Source of the DNA: Rubrimonas cliftonensis
GTDB taxonomy: Bacteria; Pseudomonadota; Alphaproteobacteria; Rhodobacterales; Rhodobacteraceae
NCBI RefSeq assembly: GCF_900107585.1
Contig: NZ_FNQM01000002.1
Span: 519,908-583,907 of the forward strand
DNA length: 64,000 bases
Reading direction: 5' to 3'
The position numbers and the translations under genes are program-made. The stretch's first letter is position 1; each line of letters starts with the position of its first letter. The notes below the pieces were generated by a model. The model did not search any database and had not been told where the DNA came from. It saw only the letters and a list, made by a program, of their open reading frames with translations. Of the stretch, positions 8,397 to 17,310 are shown piece after piece.

Positions 8397-9656
8397 TCAG
8401 GCCTGCGCCGGCTCCGGCGCGAAAAGCTGGTCGAGTTCGGCGTAGTCGGGCGGGCGCGCGTCGATGGCCCTGCCGCCGCGGATCACCAGGCGGTCGGAAT
8501 GCGGGCGCGAGAGCAACTCGGTCCATTCCCGGGCCGGAAACACGACGAGGTCGGCCGGCGCGCCTTGCGCGATCTCGCCCGCCTTCACGCCCATGATGCG
8601 CGCGGGCGTCGCAGCGAAGGCGGCGGGCCAGTCGCTCACCGGATGATCCAGATGCGCGACCCGCACCGCCTCCCGCATCACTTCGAGCATGTCGTGGTCG
8701 CCATAGGCGTAGAACGGGTCGCGCGTGTTGTCGGAGGCGAAGGCGACGGGCACGCCGCGGGCCTTCAGTTCGTGAACGAGCGTCACGCCGCGCGAGCGGG
8801 GGGTGCGCGCGGCGTGTCGGTCCTGCAAGTAAAGGTTGCAGAGCGGCAGCGACACAACCGAAAGCGCCGCCGCGGCGACGAGGTCCATGGTGGCCGAGGC
8901 CGCGTCGTCGGGCTGGCGGGCGAGCGAGCAGCAGTGGCCGCACAGCACCCGCCCCGCGAAGCCCGTGCGCAGCACGGCGAGCGCGACCTCGCGCAGCGTC
9001 GCCGCGTCAGGATCCTGCGTCTCGTCGACGTGGAGATCGACGTCCATCCCGCGCTCTGCGGCCATGCGCAGCAGCAGGTCGAGCCGCGAGGTGATGTCGG
9101 GAACCGGAAACGTCACCGCGCCCAGCACGCCGCCGTGGCGCGCTGCGACGTCCGCCGTTTCGCGGAACGCGTCGCTCCCCACCATGTCGATGGGGACGAG
9201 GCAGACGGCCTGCAGCGCGATGCGGCCCGCCCAACGGTCCCGCGCCTCGGCGAAGACAGGCCAGCTTATGCCGGTCTGCGGCCCGATGCTGTCGAGATGT
9301 GTGCGCAGCGCAACCGTGCCGTGGGCGTAGGCGCAGCGCAGGCCGAACTCCATGCGGGCGGCGACGTCGCGGGCGCTCCAGCGCGCCTCGCGGTCAGCCG
9401 CGACGCTCTCCAGCGCACCCTGGAAGCTGCCGTCGGGGTTTGGCGTGCGGGGCCAGATGTGGCCCTTGTCGAGATGGGTGTGGCAGTCGACGAAGCCGGG
9501 CATGACGATGCAGCCCCGCAGGTCCACCACCGGCGCGTCCGGCGGCCCCTCGAAGGCGATGCGGTCTCCCGTCAGCCAGATGTCGCGCAGGCCCTGCCCG
9601 AGCAGCCGGGCGTGGGCGAGGCGGCAGTCGCCTTCGGGCCGCGTCCAGCGATTCAT
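8397..9656 (-). CDS. CodA-like amidohydrolase (cytosine deaminase family)
   Basis: The product is 419 residues. Metal and catalytic motifs of the cytosine deaminase group are present in order: the HxH pair in GFVDCHTHLDKGHIWP near residue 57, DLHVDETQDPD with the catalytic glutamate, LCGHCCSLA with a metal histidine, and AFASDNTRDPFYAYGDHDML with the metal aspartate. The sequence between them (LPLCNLYLQDR) also resembles CodA. It should hydrolyse an amino or amide group on a cyclic substrate. The start ATG overlaps the stop of the permease gene as ATGA, so it is coupled to the importer. The exact substrate (cytosine, creatinine, a pyrimidine moiety) cannot be read from the sequence. Confidence 0.85.
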   Translation of the reverse strand: MNRWTRPEGDCRLAHARLLGQGLRDIWLTGDRIAFEGPPDAPVVDLRGCIVMPGFVDCHTHLDKGHIWPRTPNPDGSFQGALESVAADREARWSARDVAARMEFGLRCAYAHGTVALRTHLDSIGPQTGISWPVFAEARDRWAGRIALQAVCLVPIDMVGSDAFRETADVAARHGGVLGAVTFPVPDITSRLDLLLRMAAERGMDVDLHVDETQDPDAATLREVALAVLRTGFAGRVLCGHCCSLARQPDDAASATMDLVAAAALSVVSLPLCNLYLQDRHAARTPRSRGVTLVHELKARGVPVAFASDNTRDPFYAYGDHDMLEVMREAVRVAHLDHPVSDWPAAFAATPARIMGVKAGEIAQGAPADLVVFPAREWTELLSRPHSDRLVIRGGRAIDARPPDYAELDQLFAPEPAQA

Positions 9657-10522
9657 CGCTCGCGCCTCACCGCGCTCTCGTGCCATCTGCGCAGCGCCAG
9701 CCATTGCAGCAGGGCGGTGGCGGCGAAGATCGCGACGCCCGCCAGCGCGATCAGCAGCAGCGCGGCGAACATGCGCGGGATGTTGAGGCGGTAGGACGCC
9801 TCGAGGATGCGGAACGCCAGCCCGCCGTTCGTGCCGGTGGAGCCCGCGACATACTCCGCCACGATGGCCCCGATCAGCGACAGCCCGCCCGCGATCCGCA
9901 GCCCGCCGAGGAAGTAGGGCAGGGCCGAGGGCGCCTGCAGGTGGCGCAGCCGCTGCCAGCGCGTCGCGCCGTAGATGGTGAACAGGTCGTCGAGGTTGTG
10001 GTCGACCGATCTCAGCCCCAGCGTCGTGTTGGAGAGGATCGGGAAGAACGCCACGATCCACGCGCAGATCAGCAGCCCGGCCGTGGGGCTCTCGACATAG
10101 ATGAAGATCAGCGGCGCGATGGAGACGATGGGCGTCACCTGCAGGATCACGGCGTAGGGAAAGAAGCTCATCTCCACCCAGCGCGACAGCGAGAACAGCA
10201 CCGCGAGGCCGCCGCCCACCAGCACCGCCGTCGCCAGCGCAAGCAGGGTGATCTTGAGGGTCACGAGCAGGGCGCCGAACAGCACGTCCCAGTCCTCAAC
10301 GAGCTGGGAGACGACGCGGCCCGGCCCCGGCAGGATGTAGTGCGGCACGGCGTAGGCGGTCACGAACCAGTGCCAGAGCAGTATCGTGCCGCCGACCACC
10401 AGCAGCGGCAGGGCGACCGCGCCGACGCGCTCGCGCCGCGCGCGTCGGGCGCGGGCGGCCTCCTCGGCGTCGAGCGGCAGGCTCCGCGCCGCGGCGCGGC
10501 CGATGTCCGCCGGCGCGCTCAC
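9653..10522 (-). CDS. ABC transporter permease, SsuC/TauC/ThiX type
   Basis: The product is 289 residues with about six membrane segments. The EAA-loop region is FTIYGATRWQRLRHLQAPSA, followed by LPYFLGGLRIAGGLSLIGAI, typical of permeases in the taurine/nitrate/pyrimidine-precursor importer family. The start chosen is GTG 10522, which overlaps the ATPase stop as GTGA. The frame is open further upstream but would run into the ATPase gene. It forms the membrane channel with the ATPase and NMT1-type binding protein encoded upstream and is coupled by ATGA to the CodA-like gene downstream. Confidence 0.88.
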   Translation of the reverse strand: MSAPADIGRAAARSLPLDAEEAARARRARRERVGAVALPLLVVGGTILLWHWFVTAYAVPHYILPGPGRVVSQLVEDWDVLFGALLVTLKITLLALATAVLVGGGLAVLFSLSRWVEMSFFPYAVILQVTPIVSIAPLIFIYVESPTAGLLICAWIVAFFPILSNTTLGLRSVDHNLDDLFTIYGATRWQRLRHLQAPSALPYFLGGLRIAGGLSLIGAIVAEYVAGSTGTNGGLAFRILEASYRLNIPRMFAALLLIALAGVAIFAATALLQWLALRRWHESAVRRER

Positions 10523-11295
10523 GCCTGCGCCATCGCGTTCTTGAGCGCGTCCGAGACGCGCCGGCACTGCGCGGCGTATTCCGGCGCAGTGCGGAAGGCG
10601 TCGTCTCGCCGGGCGGGGGCCTCGACCGCGATCTCCTCCACAACGCGGCCGGGGCGCGCCGCCATCACCACCACCCGGCCCGAGAGAAAGACGCTCTCGA
10701 ACACGGAGTGGGTGACGAAGACGACGGTGCAGCCGAGCCTGGCCTGCAGCGCCAGCACGTCGTCATTGAGCTTGAAGCGGGTGATCTCGTCGAGCGCGGC
10801 GAAGGGCTCGTCCATCAAGAGCAGCTTCGGCCGCGTGACCATCGCGCGGGCGATGGAGACGCGCATCTTCATGCCGCCGGAGAGCTCGCGCGGATAAGCC
10901 TTTGCGAAGCCTTCCAGCCCGACCGAGGCGAGGCTCTCCTCCACCTGCGCCCGCGCGACGCCCCGGCCGACGCCCCTGAGACGCAGCGGCAGCCAGACAT
11001 TGTCGAAGACCGTGGACCACGGGGCCAGCGTCGGCTCCTGGAACACCACGCCAAGCGCGGCCTCCGCCCCCTCGCGCCAGCGGATGCGGCCGCGCGTCGG
11101 CTGCGAGAGCCCCGCGATCAGCCGCAGCGCGGTGGACTTGCCGCAGCCAGACGGCCCCAGCAGCGACAGGAACTCGCCGTCGCGCACCGCAAGCGACATG
11201 CCGTCGAGCGCCGTCGTGGCGCCCCCGAACACCTTGGTGACGCCTTCGAGACGCAGCAGGGGCGCCGTCTGGAGAGCCGTCCGGGTGGCTGTCAC
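10519..11295 (-). CDS. ABC transporter ATP-binding protein, SsuB/TauB type
   Basis: The product is 258 residues from GTG 11295. Walker A is LLGPSGCGKST near residue 50. The Q-loop is VVFQEPTLAPWSTV, the signature LSGGMKMRVSIARAM, Walker B KLLLMDEPFAALDE and the switch VTHSVFESVFLSGRV. These are standard for the nitrate/sulfonate/taurine class of ATPases. The reading frame extends upstream through the binding-protein gene, but that part is antisense-like sequence in another frame. The gene starts 17 bases after the binding-protein stop, and its end overlaps the permease start. Confidence 0.9.
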   Translation of the reverse strand: MTATRTALQTAPLLRLEGVTKVFGGATTALDGMSLAVRDGEFLSLLGPSGCGKSTALRLIAGLSQPTRGRIRWREGAEAALGVVFQEPTLAPWSTVFDNVWLPLRLRGVGRGVARAQVEESLASVGLEGFAKAYPRELSGGMKMRVSIARAMVTRPKLLLMDEPFAALDEITRFKLNDDVLALQARLGCTVVFVTHSVFESVFLSGRVVVMAARPGRVVEEIAVEAPARRDDAFRTAPEYAAQCRRVSDALKNAMAQA

Positions 11296-11312
11296 GGCGC
11301 CCGGTCCCGCGC

Positions 11313-12314
11313 TCAGTTCTGGACCAGCGTCTTCTGCAGCGGCAGCGCGGCGCCGGTGTTGGCGAAGTCCAGCGTGTAGGCCTTCGCGATGTCGAGCCCG
11401 TCCTCGATCACCCCGGCCTTCACCATGTTCTCGTAGAAGGACTTCATGCGCGCATCGGTCATGGCGCCGACGCCCATGGTCTCGGCGTCGCCGCTGATGA
11501 CGATGCCGTAATCGGTCAGCGCCTCGATCGCGAAGTCGATCTGGTCGTCGCGCATGTCGGGGTTGTCGGCCTTGATCATCGCGCGCGCGGCGGCGTTGTC
11601 GCCGTGCAGGAAGTTGACCCAGCCCTTCGCCGAGCCCTCCACAAAGCACTTCACGTCCTCGGGACGGGCCTCCAGCGTCTCGCGCGTCACCTCGATGGTG
11701 GTGGAGTAGCTGTCGAAGCCGTAGTCGGCGAGCAGCCAGACGTCCGGCGCGAAGCCCGCCTCGGTCTCGATGGAGTAGGGCTCGGAGGTGACGTAGCCCT
11801 GCTGGCCGGACTGCGTGTCCGTCAGGAACGGGGCGGAGTTGAAGGTGTAGGGCCGGCGCTGGGCGTCGGTGAAGCCGTAGGCCGCCTTCATCCACTGGTA
11901 GTAGCTCTGGTAGCCGGCGTCGCCGATGAGCAGGGTGAGGTCCTTCAGGTCCTCGAACTTCTCCGCCACGCCGGGGTGGGTCATGATGACCTGCGGCTCC
12001 TTCTGGAAGCTCGCCGCGACCACGACGATGGGAATGCCCTCGCGGAGCGCGTTGAAGGGCTGGAGCATGTTGCCGCCCATGTAGCCGTCGACGCGGCCGG
12101 CGAGCATCAGCGCGCGACCGTTGACCTGCGGACCGCCGGGCGTGATCGACACGTCGAGCCCGCAGGCCGCATAGGTTCCGTCGGCGATGGACTGGTAGAA
12201 GCCGCCATGCTCGGCCTGCGCGACCCAGTTGGTCGCATAGCGGAACGGCCGGAGCTCCTGCGCCATGGACGGCGCGGCGATGGCGGCGAAGGCGAGTGCG
12301 GCTGCAAGGCGCAT
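11313..12314 (-). CDS. NMT1/THI5-like ABC transporter substrate-binding protein
   Basis: The product is 333 residues with a signal peptide (MRLAAALAFAAIAAPSMAQ). The mature N-terminus reads RYATNWVAQAEHGGFYQSIA and then GLDVSITPGGPQVNGRALM, the signature of NMT1/THI5-like proteins that bind pyrimidines, riboflavin or similar ring compounds. It is the first gene of an importer operon that also encodes a CodA-like deaminase and an FAD oxidase. Import followed by deamination of a heterocyclic nitrogen compound is therefore the most natural reading. I saw no thiamine or FMN riboswitch in the upstream region (12315-12521), so a role in vitamin salvage is not directly supported. Confidence 0.88.
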   Translation of the reverse strand: MRLAAALAFAAIAAPSMAQELRPFRYATNWVAQAEHGGFYQSIADGTYAACGLDVSITPGGPQVNGRALMLAGRVDGYMGGNMLQPFNALREGIPIVVVAASFQKEPQVIMTHPGVAEKFEDLKDLTLLIGDAGYQSYYQWMKAAYGFTDAQRRPYTFNSAPFLTDTQSGQQGYVTSEPYSIETEAGFAPDVWLLADYGFDSYSTTIEVTRETLEARPEDVKCFVEGSAKGWVNFLHGDNAAARAMIKADNPDMRDDQIDFAIEALTDYGIVISGDAETMGVGAMTDARMKSFYENMVKAGVIEDGLDIAKAYTLDFANTGAALPLQKTLVQN

Positions 12315-12521
12315 GGCGGTCTCCCGTGCGACGACGGTGCGTCGGCTGATCCGTCCCCTAGTTAAAGAGCGCCGCGCGCCGGTGTCGAGGCGCAGCCGTT
12401 CAAGTTTCGAGCCCTGGCGCCGCCTGCCGGAAAAAGCGGCGCCCGGGGACGCCGCGCCGCGCGCTTTCGCGTCGCGCTCCAGCGCGCCATGCTGCGCCGA
12501 GAGCCCGCTCGGAGTCAGCCC

Positions 12522-12908
12522 ATGCGAACCCTTTCGCCATCCGCCATCCGCCCGCCCTTCGCGCGCTACGCCCATGGCGTGGAGACGCCGGCGGGGGCGC
12601 GCCTCGTTGCGGTGTCAGGCCAGCTCGGCGTCGGGCCCGACGACGCGGCGCCGGAGGGCGCCGAGGCGCAGGCGCGGCTCTGCTTCGCCAACATCGCCGC
12701 GATTCTCGCTGAGGCGGGGATGGGGGTGGCGGACGTGCTGCGGCTGAACGCCTACGTCACCGGACGCGAGCACCTCGCCGGCTACATGGCCGCCCGCGAC
12801 GCCTGGGTGGGCGCACATCTGCCGGCCTCCACGCTGATGATCGTCTCGGGCTTCGCCCGGCCCGAGTTCGTGGTGGAGGTGGAGGCGCTGGCGGCGCGCG
12901 CGCCCTAG
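12522..12908 (+). CDS. Rid (YjgF/YER057c/UK114) family protein lacking the catalytic arginine
   Basis: The product is 128 residues, the usual Rid length. Family stretches are LVAVSGQLGV, ILAEAGMGVADVLRLNAYVT and ARDAWVGAHLP. RidA deaminates reactive imine/enamine intermediates using an arginine (Arg105 in E. coli RidA, in the PARSxVEV motif). The aligned stretch here is PASTLMIVSGFARPEFVVEV, so serine replaces that arginine. This places it in an uncharacterised Rid subgroup without proven deaminase activity. It is divergent from the importer operon on the left, and its stop overlaps the end of the TRAP permease gene on the other strand by 4 bases. Confidence 0.85.
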   Translation: MRTLSPSAIRPPFARYAHGVETPAGARLVAVSGQLGVGPDDAAPEGAEAQARLCFANIAAILAEAGMGVADVLRLNAYVTGREHLAGYMAARDAWVGAHLPASTLMIVSGFARPEFVVEVEALAARAP

Positions 12909-15001
12909 GCGCCTGCGAGCCGCCGGTCGGCGCGCAGCGACAGCGCCAGCGCCGCCAGCACCACCGCGCCGCCGCAGAGATTGACCCAAAGCGGCGAGGG
13001 CCAGACCGTCGCGAGGCCGGCGGCGAAGACCACCGCGCGCAGCGGGAGGGTAAGCCGCGTCTCCATCCAGCCCTCCATCCCCGCCGCGAGTCCGTAGACG
13101 CCCACGACCGCGAAGGCGAAGGTCTGCAGCGCGGCCAGCGGATCTCCCGACAACAGCGGCGTGTAGGCGAAGAGCACGGGTACGATGTAGAGCCCCTTGG
13201 CGAGCTTCCAGCTCGCCAGACCGGTGCCCAGCGGCGAGGCCTTCGCGATGGCGGCGGCGGTGAAGGCGGCGAGGCAGACCGGCGGGGTGACGTTGGAATC
13301 CTGGCTCAGCCAGAAGATGATCATGTGGGCCGAGAGCAGCGCCGCGGTCAGCGCCTGCGGCGACACCACCATCTCGCGCAGCGGCGCGCGCACCTCCAGC
13401 GGCAGGCCCGCCACCAGCGCCGCGGCCTCCGCCTGGCCCATCGGCGCCGAGAGCGCGGCGGCCGCCTCCGGCGCGCCGAGCATGACGATGGGCAGCGCCG
13501 TCTGCGGCAGGGTTCCCGCCGCGATCTGCGCCGCAACGGCGGCGTCGCCGATCATCCCCGCCAGCGCCGGCGCCGACAGCGTCGCCAGCACGATGTAGGC
13601 CGCCGTCACCGGCAGCCCCATGCCCAGCACGAGCGAGGCCAGCGCGATCAGAGCGATGGCCAGCAGCAGGTTGCCGCCCGCCCATTGCGAGATCATCAGG
13701 GAGAAGGTGTTGCCGACGCCCGCGGTGGTGATGACGTTGACGACGATGCCCACGGAGCACAGCAGCACCGCCGTGGAGATCATGTTGCGCGCGCCGAGCG
13801 CCAGCGCCTCGACACAGGCCGACGGACCCATGCGCGTCTCGGTGAGCCAGCTCGCCGCAATCGTAGCGACGATGCCGATGACGGCGGCGTAAGCGGGCGT
13901 GAAGCCCCAGAGCAGCATGCCCACGACCACGCCCACCGGCAGGATGAAGCTGGCGCCGCCCTTGCGCAGCGCCTGCCCGAGCGTGATCTCGTCGCCCGGC
14001 ATCGGGCCGAGCCCGAGCTTCTTCGCCTCGATCCGAACGAAGAACGCGACGGAGGCGAAATAGAGCAGCGCCGGCAGGGCGGCGACGGCCACGATGGTCT
14101 CGTAGGGGATCTGCGTGTAGCTCGCCATGACGAAGGCCCCGGCGCCCATGATCGGCGGCATGAGCTGCCCGCCGGTGGAGGCCGCGGCCTCGACCCCGCC
14201 GGCGAAATGCGGCTTGAAGCCGGCCTTCTTCATCAGGGGGATGGTGATGACGCCGGTGGAGGCGGTGTTGGCGACGGCCGAGCCGGAGATGGTGCCGGTC
14301 AGGGCCGAGGCGAGCACCGCCACCAGCCCCGGACCGCCGATCAGCCTTCCGGCGGCGGCGCGCGCCAGCGCGATCACGAAATCCCCGGCGCCAGACCGCA
14401 GCAGGAATGCGCCGAAGATGATGAACAGGAACACCGTGGTGGCGGAGATGCGCGCGATGGTCCCGAACATCGCGTCGTCGCCGTAGAGCGTGCGGAACAT
14501 CACCGTCTCGGGGCTCAGGCCGGGGAAGGCGAACACCCCCGGCATGAACCTGCCCCACCAGGCGACGTAGCCGAGCGAGAGGATGATCAGGATCGGGATG
14601 ATCGGCCCCGCGGCGCGGCGGGTGAACTCCAGCGCGCCCAGCACGATGATCACGCCCGCCGCCCAGTCGAAGGGGCTGAGCCGCACGCCGCGGTCGTAGA
14701 TCGCGCTCTCGTTGAAACCGACCCACAGCGCGGCCGCGAGCACGAGCAGGCCGCAGCCGACGTCGACCAGCCGCAGCGCGCCGCCCCGCGCGGCGGCGAA
14801 GGCCGGCGTCCAGAGCGCCGCGAGCAGCGCGAAACCGCCGAAATGCAGCGCGTTGCGCGGCAGTTCGTCCATGAAGGGCCAGATGGCGACCGTCAGGTGA
14901 AATACCGAGATCGCCACCGCGAGCGCCGTGGCGGCCCACAGCCACGCCCCGGAGAGGGCGCGCTGCGGGCCGGCGTCGGCTTCGGGTTCCGGAGCGCCCA
15001 T
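12905..15001 (-). CDS. TRAP transporter fused permease (TAXI type, 4TM/12TM fusion)
   Basis: The product is 698 residues and hydrophobic throughout. The small DctQ-like and large DctM-like membrane parts are fused, as is usual for TAXI-TRAP systems. Recognisable stretches are GPGLVAVLASALTGTISGSA, ANTASTGVITIPLMKKAGFK, GGQLMPPIMGAGAFVMASYT, and MGLPVTAAYIVLATLSAPAL. It uses an ion gradient to import a carboxylate-type solute delivered by the periplasmic TAXI protein encoded 27 bases upstream. ATG 15001 is the first methionine and gives the usual length. The substrate is unknown. Confidence 0.92.
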   Translation of the reverse strand: MGAPEPEADAGPQRALSGAWLWAATALAVAISVFHLTVAIWPFMDELPRNALHFGGFALLAALWTPAFAAARGGALRLVDVGCGLLVLAAALWVGFNESAIYDRGVRLSPFDWAAGVIIVLGALEFTRRAAGPIIPILIILSLGYVAWWGRFMPGVFAFPGLSPETVMFRTLYGDDAMFGTIARISATTVFLFIIFGAFLLRSGAGDFVIALARAAAGRLIGGPGLVAVLASALTGTISGSAVANTASTGVITIPLMKKAGFKPHFAGGVEAAASTGGQLMPPIMGAGAFVMASYTQIPYETIVAVAALPALLYFASVAFFVRIEAKKLGLGPMPGDEITLGQALRKGGASFILPVGVVVGMLLWGFTPAYAAVIGIVATIAASWLTETRMGPSACVEALALGARNMISTAVLLCSVGIVVNVITTAGVGNTFSLMISQWAGGNLLLAIALIALASLVLGMGLPVTAAYIVLATLSAPALAGMIGDAAVAAQIAAGTLPQTALPIVMLGAPEAAAALSAPMGQAEAAALVAGLPLEVRAPLREMVVSPQALTAALLSAHMIIFWLSQDSNVTPPVCLAAFTAAAIAKASPLGTGLASWKLAKGLYIVPVLFAYTPLLSGDPLAALQTFAFAVVGVYGLAAGMEGWMETRLTLPLRAVVFAAGLATVWPSPLWVNLCGGAVVLAALALSLRADRRLAGA

Positions 15002-15028
15002 GCCGTCGAGCCGCCCGTCAGGCGCGGC

Positions 15029-16048
15029 TCACTCGGCGATCAGGCGCGCGGGGATGTCGAGGCCAGCCTCGCGGTAGTAGCGCAGCGCGCCGGGGTGCAG
15101 CGGCGCCGGCAGGCCGGCCAGCGCGCTGTCGAGCGACAGCGCGTCGGTCGCGGGGTGGATCGCCTGCAGGAAGGCGAGGTTCTCGAACATCGTCCTGGTG
15201 ATCTGGTAGACGTGCTCCTCCGGCACGTCGGCGTTCACCGCGAGGAAGTTCGGCTGCGCGATGGTCGTCACGTCGTAGTCCTGCCCGGGATAGGTTCCGG
15301 CGGGGATAGGGTAGGCCGTCCAGAGCCCGAGGTCGCCGTTCGCCTCCTCGATCTGCGCCTCGTTGAAGCCGAGCAGCCGCACCGAGCCGCCCGTGGCGGC
15401 AAAGAGCTGCGTGATCGCGCCGACCGGCACGCCGGCGGGGGTGGAGACGCCGGCGACCTGCCCGTTCTGCAGCGCCTCCGCCGCCGGGCCGTAGCCGCCG
15501 CCGACGAGCGTGAAGTCCTCGTCGATGTTGAGGCCGAGATTTCCGAGGATCACGCGGTTGGAGCCGATGGTGCCCGAGTTCGGGCTGCCGAGGGCGACGG
15601 ACGAGCCCTTCAGCGCCACGAAGTCGCTGATCGTGCCGCTGGAGGCCGCCGAGCCCTCCACGACGAAGTGCTCCACGTTCGGCCAGAGCATCGAGATCGA
15701 GCGGACGTTCGCCTGCGGCCCGTCGGCCTCGACCGGCCCGAGCCCCTTCACGGCGTAGTAGCCGAACAGGCCCTGAAGGATCGCGAACTGCGCCTCGTTC
15801 TCGCGCAGCAGGCGGACGTTCTCGCCGGAGCCGGCGGAGGAGATGGCGGACATGCCGATCTTCTGCTTCGGCTCCAGCTTCACCTTGGTCAGCGTCGCGA
15901 GCGCCACGCCGACGGGATAATAGGTGCCGCCGGTGGAGGCGGTGGAGAGGATGTAGCTGCCGCCCTCCTGAGCCTGCGCGGGGGCGTGGGCCGCAATCGC
16001 GGCGGCGGCGAGCGCGCCGAGCGCGGCGCGGCGGGTGAAGGCGATCAT
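15029..16048 (-). CDS. TAXI family TRAP transporter solute-binding protein
   Basis: The product is 339 residues. The signal sequence MIAFTRRAALGALAAAAIAA includes a twin arginine, so export may be by Tat or Sec. The mature start, YILSTASTGGTYYPVGVALA, is the hallmark of the TAXI group (TRAP-associated extracytoplasmic immunogenic). Further family stretches are AISSAGSGENVRLLRENEAQ and ALGSPNSGTIGSNRVIL. It captures the solute for the fused permease encoded directly downstream. Known or proposed TAXI ligands include glutamate and other dicarboxylates; nothing here fixes the ligand. Confidence 0.92.
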   Translation of the reverse strand: MIAFTRRAALGALAAAAIAAHAPAQAQEGGSYILSTASTGGTYYPVGVALATLTKVKLEPKQKIGMSAISSAGSGENVRLLRENEAQFAILQGLFGYYAVKGLGPVEADGPQANVRSISMLWPNVEHFVVEGSAASSGTISDFVALKGSSVALGSPNSGTIGSNRVILGNLGLNIDEDFTLVGGGYGPAAEALQNGQVAGVSTPAGVPVGAITQLFAATGGSVRLLGFNEAQIEEANGDLGLWTAYPIPAGTYPGQDYDVTTIAQPNFLAVNADVPEEHVYQITRTMFENLAFLQAIHPATDALSLDSALAGLPAPLHPGALRYYREAGLDIPARLIAE

Positions 16049-16171
16049 CTTAAGCTCCCTGCTTCTCGCGCGGTTGACCCGCGTCGGACGGGGAGACCTT
16101 AGTCGCAGCGATGCGCCCGCGCCAAGTGTTGCGGAGCCGGGCGGCGACGGCGCGCCGCCCGGATGGCCGCG

Positions 16172-16984
16172 TCAGCGGCGGCGTCGGCCGACGAGCCCGC
16201 CGAGCCCGAGCGCGCCGATCAGCAGCCACGCCCCGGCCGGCAGCGGGATGGGCGCCACGTCGATGTCGATGCGCGCGACCTGGAACGCGTCCGGATCGCC
16301 CAGGAAGTCGATCAGCGCGCCGTCCAGCAAGAAGCCCGCCGCCGTCTCGATCCCGGCGAAATCGGCGAGGCCGAACACGCCCCGCGTCACCACGCCGTTC
16401 TCGTCCGTGCCGAGCATCGCGTCCACGCCGGCGACGAAGGCCGGGCCCTCGAGCGGGTCGTTCACCTCGGTGCCGGCGTCGTAGATGTGGCGGCCGGTGA
16501 CGTTGATGCTGAGGGGGCCGTTGAAGACGCCCGCGACGTCGAACAGCTCATAGGCGAGCGGGTCGTCGTTGCCGATGAAGGTGTCGTTGGAGGGCACGAC
16601 CATCGACAGGAACGTGAAGAACCGCTGGGCGGCACGGTTGGCGACATCGATGTCGACAAAGCTGCTCTCGCCCGCCAGCAGGGGCGGGATGGTCGGGCCG
16701 AACACCACGCCGGCGACCGCGTCCCCGTCCGCGGCGAGCCGCTCGGCGGGCAGGTCCGCGGGCGAGCCGAGCTCGGCGATGGTCTCGACGCCGAGCGAGG
16801 CGGGCTGGCCCGCCGTGAAGGCGTCGAACGAGCCGTCATGCACGGCGGCGTAGACCGGCGTGATGGCGAAGCCGCCAACGGCGGCCGTGTTGGTGACGGA
16901 GATCCGCAAGGTCGCGGCCTCGGCGGCGGTCAGGCCCGAAAGGGCGAGGGCGGCTCCCGCCGCAATCACGAACGCGCTGCGCAT
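16172..16984 (-). CDS. Spondin-domain protein with VPLPA-type C-terminal sorting signal
   Basis: The product is 270 residues. It has an N-terminal signal peptide (MRSAFVIAAGAALALSGLTA) and a C-terminal IPLPAGAWLLIGALGLGGLVGRRRR. This tail has the form of a VPLPA-CTERM signal: PLPA motif, one membrane helix, arginine tail. Proteins with this tail are thought to be processed and sent to the envelope or exopolysaccharide. The central part resembles bacterial spondin_N domains (ISVTNTAAVGGFAITPVYAA, GQPASLGVETIAELG, MVVPSNDTFIGND). Spondin_N in animals is an adhesion domain, and in bacteria its role is open. The gene appears monocistronic. Confidence 0.82.
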   Translation of the reverse strand: MRSAFVIAAGAALALSGLTAAEAATLRISVTNTAAVGGFAITPVYAAVHDGSFDAFTAGQPASLGVETIAELGSPADLPAERLAADGDAVAGVVFGPTIPPLLAGESSFVDIDVANRAAQRFFTFLSMVVPSNDTFIGNDDPLAYELFDVAGVFNGPLSINVTGRHIYDAGTEVNDPLEGPAFVAGVDAMLGTDENGVVTRGVFGLADFAGIETAAGFLLDGALIDFLGDPDAFQVARIDIDVAPIPLPAGAWLLIGALGLGGLVGRRRR

Positions 16985-17310
16985 GGTTTTCTCCCGCTCA
17001 GGACCGCAGGGGCCGCGACGCGCATGCGTCGCCAGCCGCCGGGCGGTTGGGTTTCATGGACTTGGTTTGCGGCCCTGCGCCGAAGCCGGCGCAAGCTTTT
17101 CTTCCGGGCCTTGTCGCCCGCAAGTTGAGAATTACGGCCGCTTACGCGCGGCGCGTTAATCACGATGCTCGGATGGCGACGTGATCGGGCGCTTTTTTCA
17201 GTAACGCCTCAGCGAACGAAGCGCCGTTTCAGACGCGCCGCCTGTCGACGCCAGTCCGCCTCGGCGGCGCTCCGGCGGGAACGGGCGAATCGGCGCTGCG
17301 GCGCTGCGCC
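16985..17310. other. Intergenic gap between spondin-domain and DUF4864 genes
   Basis: These 326 bases hold no gene I can support. The part next to 16984 should contain the promoter of the spondin-domain gene, but I find no clear -35/-10 pair. An imperfect palindrome (TTACGCGC-G-GCGCGTTAA, about 17142-17159) and a run of six T (within 17191-17200) are present. The T-run lacks a hairpin directly before it, so I do not call a terminator. Confidence 0.4.

Noticed and set aside
12315..12521. Thiamine or other riboswitch before the NMT1-type importer
   Set aside because: None of the conserved TPP or FMN aptamer stretches is present on the minus strand.
13325..16102. A 925-codon plus-strand frame over the TRAP genes
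   Set aside because: Both TRAP proteins on the minus strand are full-length and typical; the plus-strand product is low-complexity.
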